From: Pseudomonas pisciculturae
GTDB taxonomy: Bacteria; Pseudomonadota; Gammaproteobacteria; Pseudomonadales; Pseudomonadaceae
Direction: 5' to 3'
Assembly (NCBI RefSeq): GCF_015461805.1
Contig: NZ_JACVZE010000007.1
Span: 331,589 to 395,588, forward strand
DNA: 64,000 nucleotides
Of this stretch, positions 8,241-16,972 are shown one piece after another. The notes beneath the pieces are model-generated. The model ran no database searches. It had not been told where the DNA came from and was given only the letters and a program-made list of their open reading frames with translations. Position 1 is the first letter of the stretch. Every line of letters starts with the position of its first letter. Both the position numbers and the translations under genes were made by a program.

Positions 8241-11200
8241 TTATTCTTCCATGGGCACCGGTGAACCGCGCACTACCAGCGGGTTGCCGTTTGCATCCAG
8301 GCCCGCTGCCGCCACCGCCAAGTCGTCGCCGGTTTGTACGTAGTACTGCCTGAGGATGTCCAGGCTCGATGCCGACAATGGGTTACCGCTCAGGTCTGAT
8401 GCGGCGTCGAGTTGCGTGGCCAGTTGCAGAAAGCCCGCAGGAATCTCTTCGATCAAGTTGTCGCTCAAGTCCAGGGTGCGCAGCTCACGCAAGGCGACCA
8501 GCCCACTGGGCATTTCAGTGATGTCAGTGTCTGGCAGGTGCAGCACTTCCAGTTCAGACAGCTGACTGACGTCAGGCGTGAGGCCCAGCAGGTTGCCGCC
8601 CAAGTCCAGGTATTGCAGGTTCCTCATCCCTGACAGGGCATCGACACTGGTTGGCGTCAGGTGGATAGCTGACTCGGTCAGGCTCAGGGCGTTGAGTTCA
8701 GTCAGGCTGAGCGCGGTGAGGGGAATATCGCCCAGGCTGAATCGCGTGATGACCAGACTCTTGAGTTTAGGGAAACATTTGAGCAGCCCGTCGATACGGG
8801 TGGTGGTGCCATTGCCTTCAAGGTCGATGGTTGTCACATGGTCAAACCGGGCGCTCAATTCGGGCAGCTCGCCCAGTATCGGCACTTCAAGCGCCAGCTT
8901 ATGGGTAGGCCCAAAGCTGTCGTTGTTGTCGTCCAGTTCGATTTCGCGGCGCCAGGCTTCTTCGAGCAGCGCTTTGAATGCCCGGCGATTGAGCTGATCC
9001 TGTGCCCGCGTTTGTTCATCCAGTGGCGCGTCCATGACCGGGTGCCGTTCTGGAACATTCACCACCCATTCCTCAAGGTCGGTGCGCAGTTGTGCGTATT
9101 CGGCTTCAAGTTGTCCGATGGCAGGCTCAGCCGCATCCAGGTCACCGGGTAGCTCAAAGAAAAAGCTGTTGGCTTCGCTTTCGGTGAAGGTGGGGTACAG
9201 CGCTTGAATCCTGCCTCGCGGCGCTGCCGGGGCATCGACGCGCCAATGCTCGCCAGTACGTTGGCAATGGCGTTTGATCTGTGCCAGTGCCGCGCGGCTC
9301 AGTGGGTTGTGGGAGAGGTCAAAGCTAGCGGTTACTGCGTCGGGCAGTTTGAACGCACTGTCGGGCACTTGGGTGATGAGGTTGTAGCTCAGGTTGACAT
9401 GTTGGCGCTCCACGGCCGTCAGCAGGCTGTCGGGGATTGCAGTCAGGCCGGTTGCTTCAAGGCCGATAGTGGAAAGCCTGGGCAGCGCGCCGAAGTCGGG
9501 GAGTTGCCCCAGTGGGTTATGGCTTACGTCCAGCGTCCGCAGTTCGCTCAGTGTGGCCAGTGAAGCGGTACTCTCAGTTGATAGTGTGATCGTGCAATGG
9601 GGCAGGCGCAACGATGAAAGTTGAGGCAAGTCCCATAGCGAAGCAGGAATGTCACCCATCACGTAACCCTCGATATACAAGTGGTTAAGGGTTGGGAAGC
9701 CTCTGAAGAACAGCGAGGACTCCAAGGGGAATGGACCCTGCGCGCCCTTCAGGCGCAATGAAGAGACGTGCCTGAAAATGCCGCTGTCGAGTGACGGGAA
9801 TGTACCCGTTAACGGTTGCGGGCCTTCCAGAGCGAACGTAGGAATGGCCTGTGGGCTGCTCACGTCCAGTGGACCCTCTCGGCGCCAGCAAGCGAGAAGT
9901 TCCTCTTTGAAATCCTCCCGCCGGATTTGCTCTTGCGCAGCGGGTGCCTCCCTTGCCCAGGCATCCAGCCTGTCGGATAGACCGGCATATTCGCCTTCCA
10001 GTCGTGCCAGTTCGATCTGGCCCATTTCAATAGTGCCGGGTAGGCCGAAGATGAATCGGTTGACCTCGTTCACGCTGAAGTCCGGGAAGAGCGTCTTGAC
10101 TTGCTGAATATCGATTGCCAAGGCGTCAATGTCCCAATAGCGACCTGTTCGTTGGTAATAGCTTTTCACCTGCTCCAGGGTCGCTCGCGACAGGGGGTTG
10201 CCCGACAGATCGAAGGTGGTTGGAGTGTTGGCGGGCAGCTCGAACAGCTCGGAAGGCAGTTGCGTGATCTGGTTTCTGGACAGCACTGCCAGCTCCAGCG
10301 ATGCCCGGCTGAGCAGGCCGACAGGTACGGTGGAAATAGTGGTCTCGGACAGGTCCAGATAGCGCAGGTCAATCATGCGTTCAATGTTGGGGGTCAATCC
10401 CAGCGGGTTATTGTACAAGTCCAGGGTTCGAAGCCTGCTCATGGCCGTCAGCGCGTTCAGGCTGTCGGGTGTGAGGGTGATGCCGCAGTCGCTGAGGACC
10501 AATGTGTTAAGGCGCGGCATTGCGCTGAGACTGGCTGGCAGCTGACCCAGTTGGGCATTGACGAGGCTAAGGTGGCGAGCATTGGGGAAGCTACGCAAAA
10601 AGCCATCGACATTCAGTACGGTCTGGTGGCCGTTGAGTTCGAGGTACGAAATGTGCTCGAAATTGGCCTGCAGCGCCGGCAGGTCTCCAAAGAGAACGGC
10701 GCGTGATTTGAATCGCTGACCGTTTTGGGTAGGAAGCTCGAAGTAGGCGTCTATCTCGGTTTCCCGGCGCCAGGCGCTTAAGAGTTCCCGCCAGAAAAGG
10801 ACACGATTTTGACGCACATCACTGTATTCCTGGCGACCCATAGTCACCTCCGAGCCTGGGTAGCGGCGCGGGGTGTCTTCTGTCCAGCGGGCCATGTCGT
10901 GATTGAGTTGCCGATACTCTTGGCGCAGGGCGGTTAATGCCGGCACGGCCCCGCCCGGGTGATTGTCGAGCGCCAGAATCATCTCATCGATTTGCGCATC
11001 GGTATGGGCGGGGTACAGTTCCCTTGCCAACGCCTGTACGTTGGGTTGTTCAGCCGGTGCCGGTGGGTAGTTGTCCATGCCCAGCAGGCGCATGTGGGTA
11101 CGGGTGTCGGTGGGCGCGCGCGCGGGCTCTGCGGTGATCAGCGTTCGCAACGGCGCGCGCTCCAGTGCATGGGCGCGCAGCGCCAGGCGCAGGGCCGGGC

Positions 11201-14162
11201 CTTGGCCGATGCGCAGGCCCAGAGCGTTACGCTCGGCATCGGGGAGGGCTTGTAGCACCGCGTTGTACAGGTCGGTTGCGCCGGACAGCTCGCCGCTGCT
11301 GTCTTGTGGGGTGTAACGCCCATCGGGTGAGCGCACCAGGATTCTTTTGATTCGTGCCTTGGGTTTGCCGATCGCATCCAAGAGGGGGCCTTCAGCCCCG
11401 GAACTCCTGATCTCGATGCGCACCTTTTTTCCTGCCCAACCGGGCAATTGCTCCAGGGAGTGCAAGGCCAGTCGGTGAGTGTCCAGACTGTCCGTCGAGT
11501 CGAGGTACAACCCGTCATAGGCGTGGTTCACCTTGGCTTCTTCTCGTAGCGATTGGGCCAACTCGGTCAAGCGCACGGGAACGTCACCCTGGTCGACTGC
11601 CTTGAGTTCCTGACTGTTGGCGGTGTCCAGCAGTGCATCGGCTGCGCTGAGCGGCAGCCCAGGGGTGCTATCGACCAGTGCCTGCTGTCGAGCAGAGGTG
11701 GGCGTTTCCAGCTTCAGGTAACGGGAATTGAACAGTTCTACCCGATGGGATTGGGCCAGCCCGGCCAGTTTTTTCCTGAGTTTATGTGCGCGGTTTTCCA
11801 GGGAGGTGACCGGGTCGCCGAATGATTCCCCCAGCAGGGTTTTGCGCTGGGGTTCATTCAGCGCTTCCAGCAGGGTTTTCAGCAAATTACCGTTTTTCAA
11901 CTGGGCTTCGCTAATTTGAACCACGCTGGCGTTGGTTTCGCCGGGCAACTGCCAGGTGGTTCTGCCTTCGGCGTCTACAAACTGCAGGGTCTTGGCTTTT
12001 GGCCATAGGTTCAGGTTGGCCAACAGGTGCAACTGAGACTGCGCATCGGCCCGTTTGTAAACCGCCGGATCATCGCTGTTCATTTGATCGATGAAGTCTT
12101 GCAGTGTCTGGTCGATCTGGAAGCGGTCAACGGTGTCGGTCAGCAAAGGGGGCGGCTGGTGTTGGTTGACGTACATCTTGCGCAGCGCGCCGTCGCCGGT
12201 GCCGCTGATGCGCCGGGCAGTGAGCAACTGTTCATCGCTGAGCCCGGCGGATTTTGGGCCTTGGCGTTTCATGAGGGTGGCGCTGTCCCAGCTCAGGGGC
12301 GTGTCCAGTTCGCTCATCCATGCGCCCTTGCCGTTGGTCAGCAGGGGCGAGCGGTAGGCGTCGGCCCGGGTGGGATGTTGAAGGTAGGGCTGCCCGGTGA
12401 CAGGGTCCGTCTGTACAACCAACGGTTTGTCCGGGAGCAGCAGGATATTTTTACCGTTGTGGGCGTGCAGGCCCTGGGCGTTTGGGTAGGCGTGATCAGC
12501 CAATTTGATAGCGTGGGCGTAGGGCGCAAGATCTGGCTTCCAAAGTCGGGCCTTGCCGTTTGGCAGCGTGACGGGCTTGAGGCCATTGAAAAACGTGATG
12601 ACTTCGGCAGGCAGCACGGCACGCAAGGCGCCAGCGGCCAACGGTGCGCCCGCGATGAACAGGCCCAATTGTAACCCTTGTTCCACGAATGACAGAAAAT
12701 GCCCCCATGCCACGGTCGCGTCGCCCACAGCCAAATCGATGACCCATTCAAAGACGTCATCGAGCATTTGATAGGCGGCGTAGCCGAGCATCAGCAGGCC
12801 CACGGGGGGAACAAAGGGAGCGACGACCAGCGCTGCAATTTGCAGGATGGCCGAGGCGACTTTCTGCACGATGGCCCATCGCTCCCAGCGCACTCTCTGG
12901 TCGACACTGGCGGTGGACACTGCGACGACGCGAGCATCGTTGAACACCTTGCTGAGTTTCGTCTGAAACAGGTGCTTGAACAGATCCCCGCTGATGCTGG
13001 AGGCGCTGAACGACAAATGCGGATTATCGATGGGCGTCTCGCGCCAGGAGGGCAGTGGGTCGCCGCGTGTATGCTCGTGCCAAGTGACTTTGGACAGCCT
13101 GCGATTGAGGTCGGCAAAAAAGGCGCCGCGGTCCTCATGATTGACGAAACGGCTGAAGAACTGCTGGTACTCAGCGTTGCGCAGGTTGTTGCCCAGTGCG
13201 GTCATGAAGTCGACGAGCGTGGGGTATTGCTTGAGCGGCGCGTAAGGGTCGTCTGGGATATAGGCGATAACGCCTACGGGGTGACGGCTGCCGATGTTCT
13301 CGGCAAACAGAACGATGCCGGTGAGGGCGGTGGACATGATGCTCAGGTTGTAACACCGCAGCGGGTAACCGGCACTTCGACTGTCGTCGCTGTCGAGCAG
13401 GCGCTGCAACAGTACGAAGGATTGATCATCGTGCAGATCGTCTTTCATCCAGGCCATTTGCACTGCGACGTGCAAGTCCGCTGCCTGACTTTGCTTGACC
13501 TTCAACTGCAGGCTCGCCATGGCCACTGAGTTTTTGAAATCAAAGAAGCGCTCAAGGTAGCGCTGGTACTGGGCGCCGATGTCCAGCTCCCGGCACAACG
13601 CGGTGAATTGTGCCACCGTGATCCGTGTGTTCAGTGAGGTGAGCCTGTCGAATTGCCCGGTGCTGGTGGGTTGGGTAATGAAGGCCGATTGCGCTTCAAA
13701 TGCCTCGCCGTCTTCAAAGTTGTGCAGGGCGGCGTCGATCAATGACACCGTCCAGGTTCTTGCCGCGCCTGAGTGAACGGGGAACCAAGGTATCGTTTGG
13801 GGAATGTAGAGCCGCAGGTACGTGCTGTTGACATCAGTTTCGATGCCGAAGCGTTGCTTGAGCAGCTGCTGTAAAAGCGGCGCCCCGAAGTCTTGCGCCG
13901 ATTTCAGCTCGGCCAGGGTCTGGTCAAGCAGCAGTTGTGCGTTCCAGGCGCTATTCATCCGTTTTTTCAGCAGGTCATGATCCTCGGAAGAAGCGGTTTT
14001 GTACCACCGTGGGAAGTCTGGCTTGACTGCGCTCAACGCTGCGCGCTTGTCAGGTGAGAGCTTGGGCAGCCAGTCGGGAACCGCTTGCGTGAGGATATCC
14101 AGATGCAGGTCTCGATAAGAGGACAGGTCCGGGAGCTGAATGGAGGAGGTGGGTTGGGTCAC
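8241..14162 (-). CDS. Giant leucine-rich-repeat, dermonecrotic-toxin-like protein
   Basis: Unnamed 1973-residue protein. The N-terminal half resembles the DUF6543 (dermonecrotic-toxin-like) region of large Pseudomonas LRR proteins. A hydrophobic stretch at about 427-520 (ALVVAPFVPPVGLLMLGYAA and following) could insert in a membrane. From about 1048 to the end come three tandem modules of about 300 residues. Each has a helical part (LYPxxT..., LLxAWRREIELD) and then LRRs of the form LxxLxLSxNxLxxxP, ending in DLSGNPLSRATLEQVK. The GTG start at 14162 is chosen for the AAAGG upstream; an ATG at 14333 would run across the aruC control region. The protein ends one residue block after the third module, and I see no NEL-type ubiquitin-ligase domain or signal peptide. 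A host- or competitor-directed effector is inference only. Confidence 0.8.
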   Translation of the reverse strand: MTQPTSSIQLPDLSSYRDLHLDILTQAVPDWLPKLSPDKRAALSAVKPDFPRWYKTASSEDHDLLKKRMNSAWNAQLLLDQTLAELKSAQDFGAPLLQQLLKQRFGIETDVNSTYLRLYIPQTIPWFPVHSGAARTWTVSLIDAALHNFEDGEAFEAQSAFITQPTSTGQFDRLTSLNTRITVAQFTALCRELDIGAQYQRYLERFFDFKNSVAMASLQLKVKQSQAADLHVAVQMAWMKDDLHDDQSFVLLQRLLDSDDSRSAGYPLRCYNLSIMSTALTGIVLFAENIGSRHPVGVIAYIPDDPYAPLKQYPTLVDFMTALGNNLRNAEYQQFFSRFVNHEDRGAFFADLNRRLSKVTWHEHTRGDPLPSWRETPIDNPHLSFSASSISGDLFKHLFQTKLSKVFNDARVVAVSTASVDQRVRWERWAIVQKVASAILQIAALVVAPFVPPVGLLMLGYAAYQMLDDVFEWVIDLAVGDATVAWGHFLSFVEQGLQLGLFIAGAPLAAGALRAVLPAEVITFFNGLKPVTLPNGKARLWKPDLAPYAHAIKLADHAYPNAQGLHAHNGKNILLLPDKPLVVQTDPVTGQPYLQHPTRADAYRSPLLTNGKGAWMSELDTPLSWDSATLMKRQGPKSAGLSDEQLLTARRISGTGDGALRKMYVNQHQPPPLLTDTVDRFQIDQTLQDFIDQMNSDDPAVYKRADAQSQLHLLANLNLWPKAKTLQFVDAEGRTTWQLPGETNASVVQISEAQLKNGNLLKTLLEALNEPQRKTLLGESFGDPVTSLENRAHKLRKKLAGLAQSHRVELFNSRYLKLETPTSARQQALVDSTPGLPLSAADALLDTANSQELKAVDQGDVPVRLTELAQSLREEAKVNHAYDGLYLDSTDSLDTHRLALHSLEQLPGWAGKKVRIEIRSSGAEGPLLDAIGKPKARIKRILVRSPDGRYTPQDSSGELSGATDLYNAVLQALPDAERNALGLRIGQGPALRLALRAHALERAPLRTLITAEPARAPTDTRTHMRLLGMDNYPPAPAEQPNVQALARELYPAHTDAQIDEMILALDNHPGGAVPALTALRQEYRQLNHDMARWTEDTPRRYPGSEVTMGRQEYSDVRQNRVLFWRELLSAWRRETEIDAYFELPTQNGQRFKSRAVLFGDLPALQANFEHISYLELNGHQTVLNVDGFLRSFPNARHLSLVNAQLGQLPASLSAMPRLNTLVLSDCGITLTPDSLNALTAMSRLRTLDLYNNPLGLTPNIERMIDLRYLDLSETTISTVPVGLLSRASLELAVLSRNQITQLPSELFELPANTPTTFDLSGNPLSRATLEQVKSYYQRTGRYWDIDALAIDIQQVKTLFPDFSVNEVNRFIFGLPGTIEMGQIELARLEGEYAGLSDRLDAWAREAPAAQEQIRREDFKEELLACWRREGPLDVSSPQAIPTFALEGPQPLTGTFPSLDSGIFRHVSSLRLKGAQGPFPLESSLFFRGFPTLNHLYIEGYVMGDIPASLWDLPQLSSLRLPHCTITLSTESTASLATLSELRTLDVSHNPLGQLPDFGALPRLSTIGLEATGLTAIPDSLLTAVERQHVNLSYNLITQVPDSAFKLPDAVTASFDLSHNPLSRAALAQIKRHCQRTGEHWRVDAPAAPRGRIQALYPTFTESEANSFFFELPGDLDAAEPAIGQLEAEYAQLRTDLEEWVVNVPERHPVMDAPLDEQTRAQDQLNRRAFKALLEEAWRREIELDDNNDSFGPTHKLALEVPILGELPELSARFDHVTTIDLEGNGTTTRIDGLLKCFPKLKSLVITRFSLGDIPLTALSLTELNALSLTESAIHLTPTSVDALSGMRNLQYLDLGGNLLGLTPDVSQLSELEVLHLPDTDITEMPSGLVALRELRTLDLSDNLIEEIPAGFLQLATQLDAASDLSGNPLSASSLDILRQYYVQTGDDLAVAAAGLDANGNPLVVRGSPVPMEE

Positions 14163-14325
14163 GGGAGAACGCCTTTGTGTGATGAACAGGCGTGAGAGCA
14201 GAACAATTTCGACCGCCCGACCGGGGGTAGATAGATAGCCGGCCACCCCTTGCGTGGCAGCTATCCTGCTGAACACCTGCCGCTGCGACGCCGCAGCGTT
14301 TAAACTGCGCCATTGCGACGGTATT

Positions 14326-14346
14326 TGTCGCATTGGCGTAAACCCG
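14326..14346 (+). promoter_or_regulatory. Candidate ArgR half-site 1 upstream of aruC
   Basis: TGTCGC-N8-AA, a full match to the ArgR half-site, 125-145 nt before the aruC start codon. Confidence 0.6.
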
Positions 14347-14376
14347 CCAAAATCGCGGGTTGGCGCTATAAGAAGT

Positions 14377-14397
14377 TGTCGCTTGGCGGCAAGGCCG
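14377..14397 (+). promoter_or_regulatory. Candidate ArgR half-site 2 upstream of aruC
   Basis: TGTCGC-N8-AA, second full match, same orientation, 51 bp after the first. Classical sites are contiguous direct repeats, so the spacing here is wider than usual. Confidence 0.6.
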
Positions 14398-14470
14398 CGC
14401 TGAAAACTGTCCTTACAATCCCTGCATCGCCCGCCATGTCCAGGCAGGCGTTCCTCTTCAGGAGACTCCG

Positions 14471-15691
14471 ATGTCCGTTGAGCAAGCCCCGGTGCAACGT
14501 GCCGATTTCGACCAGGTCATGGTGCCTAACTACGCACCGGCTGCATTCATTCCTGTACGTGGCGAAGGTTCGCGCGTGTGGGACCAGGCGGGTCGCGAGC
14601 TGATCGACTTTGCCGGCGGCATCGCGGTCAACGTATTGGGCCATGCCCACCCGGCGCTGGTCGGTGCACTGACCGAACAGGCCAACAAGCTGTGGCACGT
14701 CTCTAACGTGTTCACCAATGAGCCGGCCCTGCGCCTGGCCCATAAGCTGATCGACGCCACGTTTGCCGAGCGTGTGTTCTTCTGCAACTCTGGCGCCGAA
14801 GCCAACGAGGCCGCGTTCAAGCTGGCCCGTCGTGTGGCGTTCGACCGTTTCGGCACTGAGAAGTACGAGATCATCGCTGCGCTCAACAGCTTCCATGGCC
14901 GTACCCTGTTCACCGTTAACGTCGGTGGCCAGTCCAAGTATTCCGATGGTTTCGGCCCTAAAATCACCGGTATCACCCACGTGCCTTATAACGACTTGGC
15001 TGCGCTGAAAGCGGCCGTGTCGGACAAGACCTGCGCCGTGGTGCTGGAGCCGATCCAGGGCGAAGGCGGCGTATTACCCGCCGAGTTGGCGTACTTGCAA
15101 GGTGCTCGCGACCTGTGTGACGCCAATAACGCGCTGCTGGTGTTCGACGAAGTGCAGACCGGCATGGGTCGTAGCGGCCACCTGTTTGCCTACCAGCATT
15201 ACGGCGTGGTGCCAGACATCCTCACCAGCGCCAAGAGCCTGGGCGGTGGTTTCCCGATCGCAGCGATGCTCACCACTGAAGCGCTGGCCAAGCATTTGGT
15301 AGTCGGCACCCACGGCACCACGTACGGCGGCAACCCGCTGGCGTGCGCAGTGGCCGAAGCTGTGATCGACGTGATCAACACCCCTGAAGTGCTGGCGGGC
15401 GTGAATGCCAAGCATGATCAGTTCAAGTCGCGCCTGGAGCAGATCGGCAAGCAGTACGGCATCTTCACCGAAGTGCGCGGCATGGGCCTGCTGATCGGTT
15501 GCGTGCTGAGCGATGCGTTCAAGGGCAAGGCCAAGGACGTGTTCAACGCGGCCGAGAAAGAAAACCTGATGATCCTGCAAGCCGGCCCGGACGTGGTGCG
15601 TTTTGCGCCGAGTCTGGTGGTGGATGAGGCGGATATCACTGAAGGTTTGGATCGTTTTGAGCGTGCGGTAAAAACCCTTACACAAGCCTGA
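14471..15691 (+). CDS. aruC: Succinylornithine/acetylornithine aminotransferase
   Basis: PLP-dependent class III aminotransferase. In the AST pathway it moves the amino group of N2-succinylornithine to 2-oxoglutarate; the same enzyme can serve arginine biosynthesis as acetylornithine transaminase. The 406-residue protein has FCNSGAEANEAAFKLAR (cofactor phosphate binding), the VFDEVQTGMGRSG aspartate motif, and the PLP lysine in LTSAKSLGGGFPIAAM. First gene of the aru operon, preceded by ArgR-type sites, and separated from aruF by a REP pair. Also called astC or argD; context fixes the catabolic role. Confidence 0.95.
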   Translation: MSVEQAPVQRADFDQVMVPNYAPAAFIPVRGEGSRVWDQAGRELIDFAGGIAVNVLGHAHPALVGALTEQANKLWHVSNVFTNEPALRLAHKLIDATFAERVFFCNSGAEANEAAFKLARRVAFDRFGTEKYEIIAALNSFHGRTLFTVNVGGQSKYSDGFGPKITGITHVPYNDLAALKAAVSDKTCAVVLEPIQGEGGVLPAELAYLQGARDLCDANNALLVFDEVQTGMGRSGHLFAYQHYGVVPDILTSAKSLGGGFPIAAMLTTEALAKHLVVGTHGTTYGGNPLACAVAEAVIDVINTPEVLAGVNAKHDQFKSRLEQIGKQYGIFTEVRGMGLLIGCVLSDAFKGKAKDVFNAAEKENLMILQAGPDVVRFAPSLVVDEADITEGLDRFERAVKTLTQA

Positions 15692-15723
15692 TACACATTT
15701 GTCTGCCGGACTCGGTAAAAAAT

Positions 15724-15826
15724 GTGGGAGGGGGCTTGCTCCCGATAGCGGTGGATCAGTCACCTGATTTATCAACTGACAGACTGCTATCGGGGGCAAG
15801 TCGAATCGTCGCACCGCCCCTCCCAC
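15724..15826. repeat. Hybrid REP pair between aruC and aruF
   Basis: The left arm is the standard GTGGGAGGGGGCTTGC. The right arm is a variant in which the core is interrupted by CGGTGCGACGATTCGAC before CTTGCCCCCGATAG (read on the minus strand). The same variant appears at 49368-49410. Confidence 0.85.
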
Positions 15827-15899
15827 ATTGGGAACTGTGTTGTTCCTGATCTTTCCGGCATCTTTTTCCTATGAGTTTTTCGAGTTAAGGAGTGACACC

Positions 15900-16919
15900 A
15901 TGCTGGTGATGCGCCCCGCGCAAATGGCTGATCTGGGCGAGGTACAGCGTCTGGCTGCGGACAGCCCGATTGGTGTGACTTCCTTGCCGGATGATGTCGA
16001 ACGCCTCAGCGACAAGATCGCTGCCAGCGAAGCGTCCTTCGCGGCCGAGGTGAGTTTCAACGGTGAAGAGAGCTACTTCTTTGTGCTCGAAGACACCGAG
16101 ACCGGCAAGCTCGCCGGCTGCTCGGCCATCGTTGCGTCGGCCGGTTACTCGGAACCCTTCTACAGTTTTCGTAATGAGACCTTCGTGCACGCCTCCCGCG
16201 AGCTGAAGATCCATAACAAGATTCACGTGCTTTCCCAGTGCCACGACCTCACCGGCAACAGCCTGCTCACCAGTTTCTACGTGGTGCCTGAGCTGGTCGG
16301 CTCGCCGTGGTCGGAACTCAATTCCCGTGGCCGCCTGCTGTTTGTCGCCAGCCACCCCGAGCGCTTTGCCGACTCGGTGGTGACCGAGATCGTCGGCTAC
16401 AGCGACGAGAACGGTGACTCGCCGTTCTGGGACGCCATCGGTCGCAACTTCTTCGACCTCAACTACGCCGCCGCCGAGCGCCTGTGCGGGCTCAAAAGCC
16501 GCACCTTCCTCGCCGAGCTGATGCCGCATTACCCGATCTATGTGCCGTTGCTGCCTGACGAAGCCCAAGAGGCAATGGGCCAGGTGCACCCGCGTGCGCA
16601 GATCACTTTCGACATCCTCATGCGCGAAGGCTTCGAGACCGACCACTACATCGACATCTTCGACGGTGGCCCAACGCTGCATGCACGGGTGTCGGGCATT
16701 CGCTCGATTGCCCAGAGCCGCGTGGTGCCGGTGAAGATCGGCGAGATGGTCAAGGGCGGCGGCCGTCAGTACCTGGTGAGCAATGCGTCGTTGCAGGACT
16801 ACCGCGCGGTGATGCTGGACCTGGACTATGCGCCGGGTAAACCGGTGACCTTGGACCTGGCCGCCGCCGAAGCGCTGGGTGTTGGCGAAGGCGCGAGCGT
16901 GCGTCTGGTCGCGGTTTAA
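15900..16919 (+). CDS. aruF: Arginine N-succinyltransferase, alpha subunit
   Basis: With AruG it forms arginine/ornithine N-succinyltransferase, the first step of the AST pathway: arginine plus succinyl-CoA gives N2-succinylarginine. The ATG at 15900 follows AAGGAG with ideal spacing; an upstream in-frame start would read out of the REP pair and is rejected. The 339-residue product has the AstA fold, a GNAT-like N-terminus (MLVMRPAQMADLGEVQRLAA), FYSFRNETFVHAS, and the conserved ELMPHYPIYVPLLP. It is a paralogue of the next gene, which marks the two-subunit Pseudomonas enzyme. Confidence 0.95.
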   Translation: MLVMRPAQMADLGEVQRLAADSPIGVTSLPDDVERLSDKIAASEASFAAEVSFNGEESYFFVLEDTETGKLAGCSAIVASAGYSEPFYSFRNETFVHASRELKIHNKIHVLSQCHDLTGNSLLTSFYVVPELVGSPWSELNSRGRLLFVASHPERFADSVVTEIVGYSDENGDSPFWDAIGRNFFDLNYAAAERLCGLKSRTFLAELMPHYPIYVPLLPDEAQEAMGQVHPRAQITFDILMREGFETDHYIDIFDGGPTLHARVSGIRSIAQSRVVPVKIGEMVKGGGRQYLVSNASLQDYRAVMLDLDYAPGKPVTLDLAAAEALGVGEGASVRLVAV

Positions 16920-16972
16920 AGAATTGAGTTTCGCGGGTGGCTGCCAAACAGCGGCCCGTATGAGGAGATAGC

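Larger units (their letters stand above)
14163..14470 (+). promoter_or_regulatory. Divergent control region between the LRR gene and aruC
   Basis: This 308-nt region has no gene of its own. Near aruC it contains two good ArgR-type half-sites (14326 and 14377). The aruC ribosome site is GGAGA before 14471. The upstream half belongs to the LRR gene leader. Confidence 0.6.

Noticed and set aside
14163..14333. Upstream extension of the LRR protein to the ATG at 14333
   Set aside because: It would add 57 residues that cross the ArgR-type site near aruC; the GTG at 14162 has a ribosome site and gives an N-terminus that leads directly into the conserved-looking domain.
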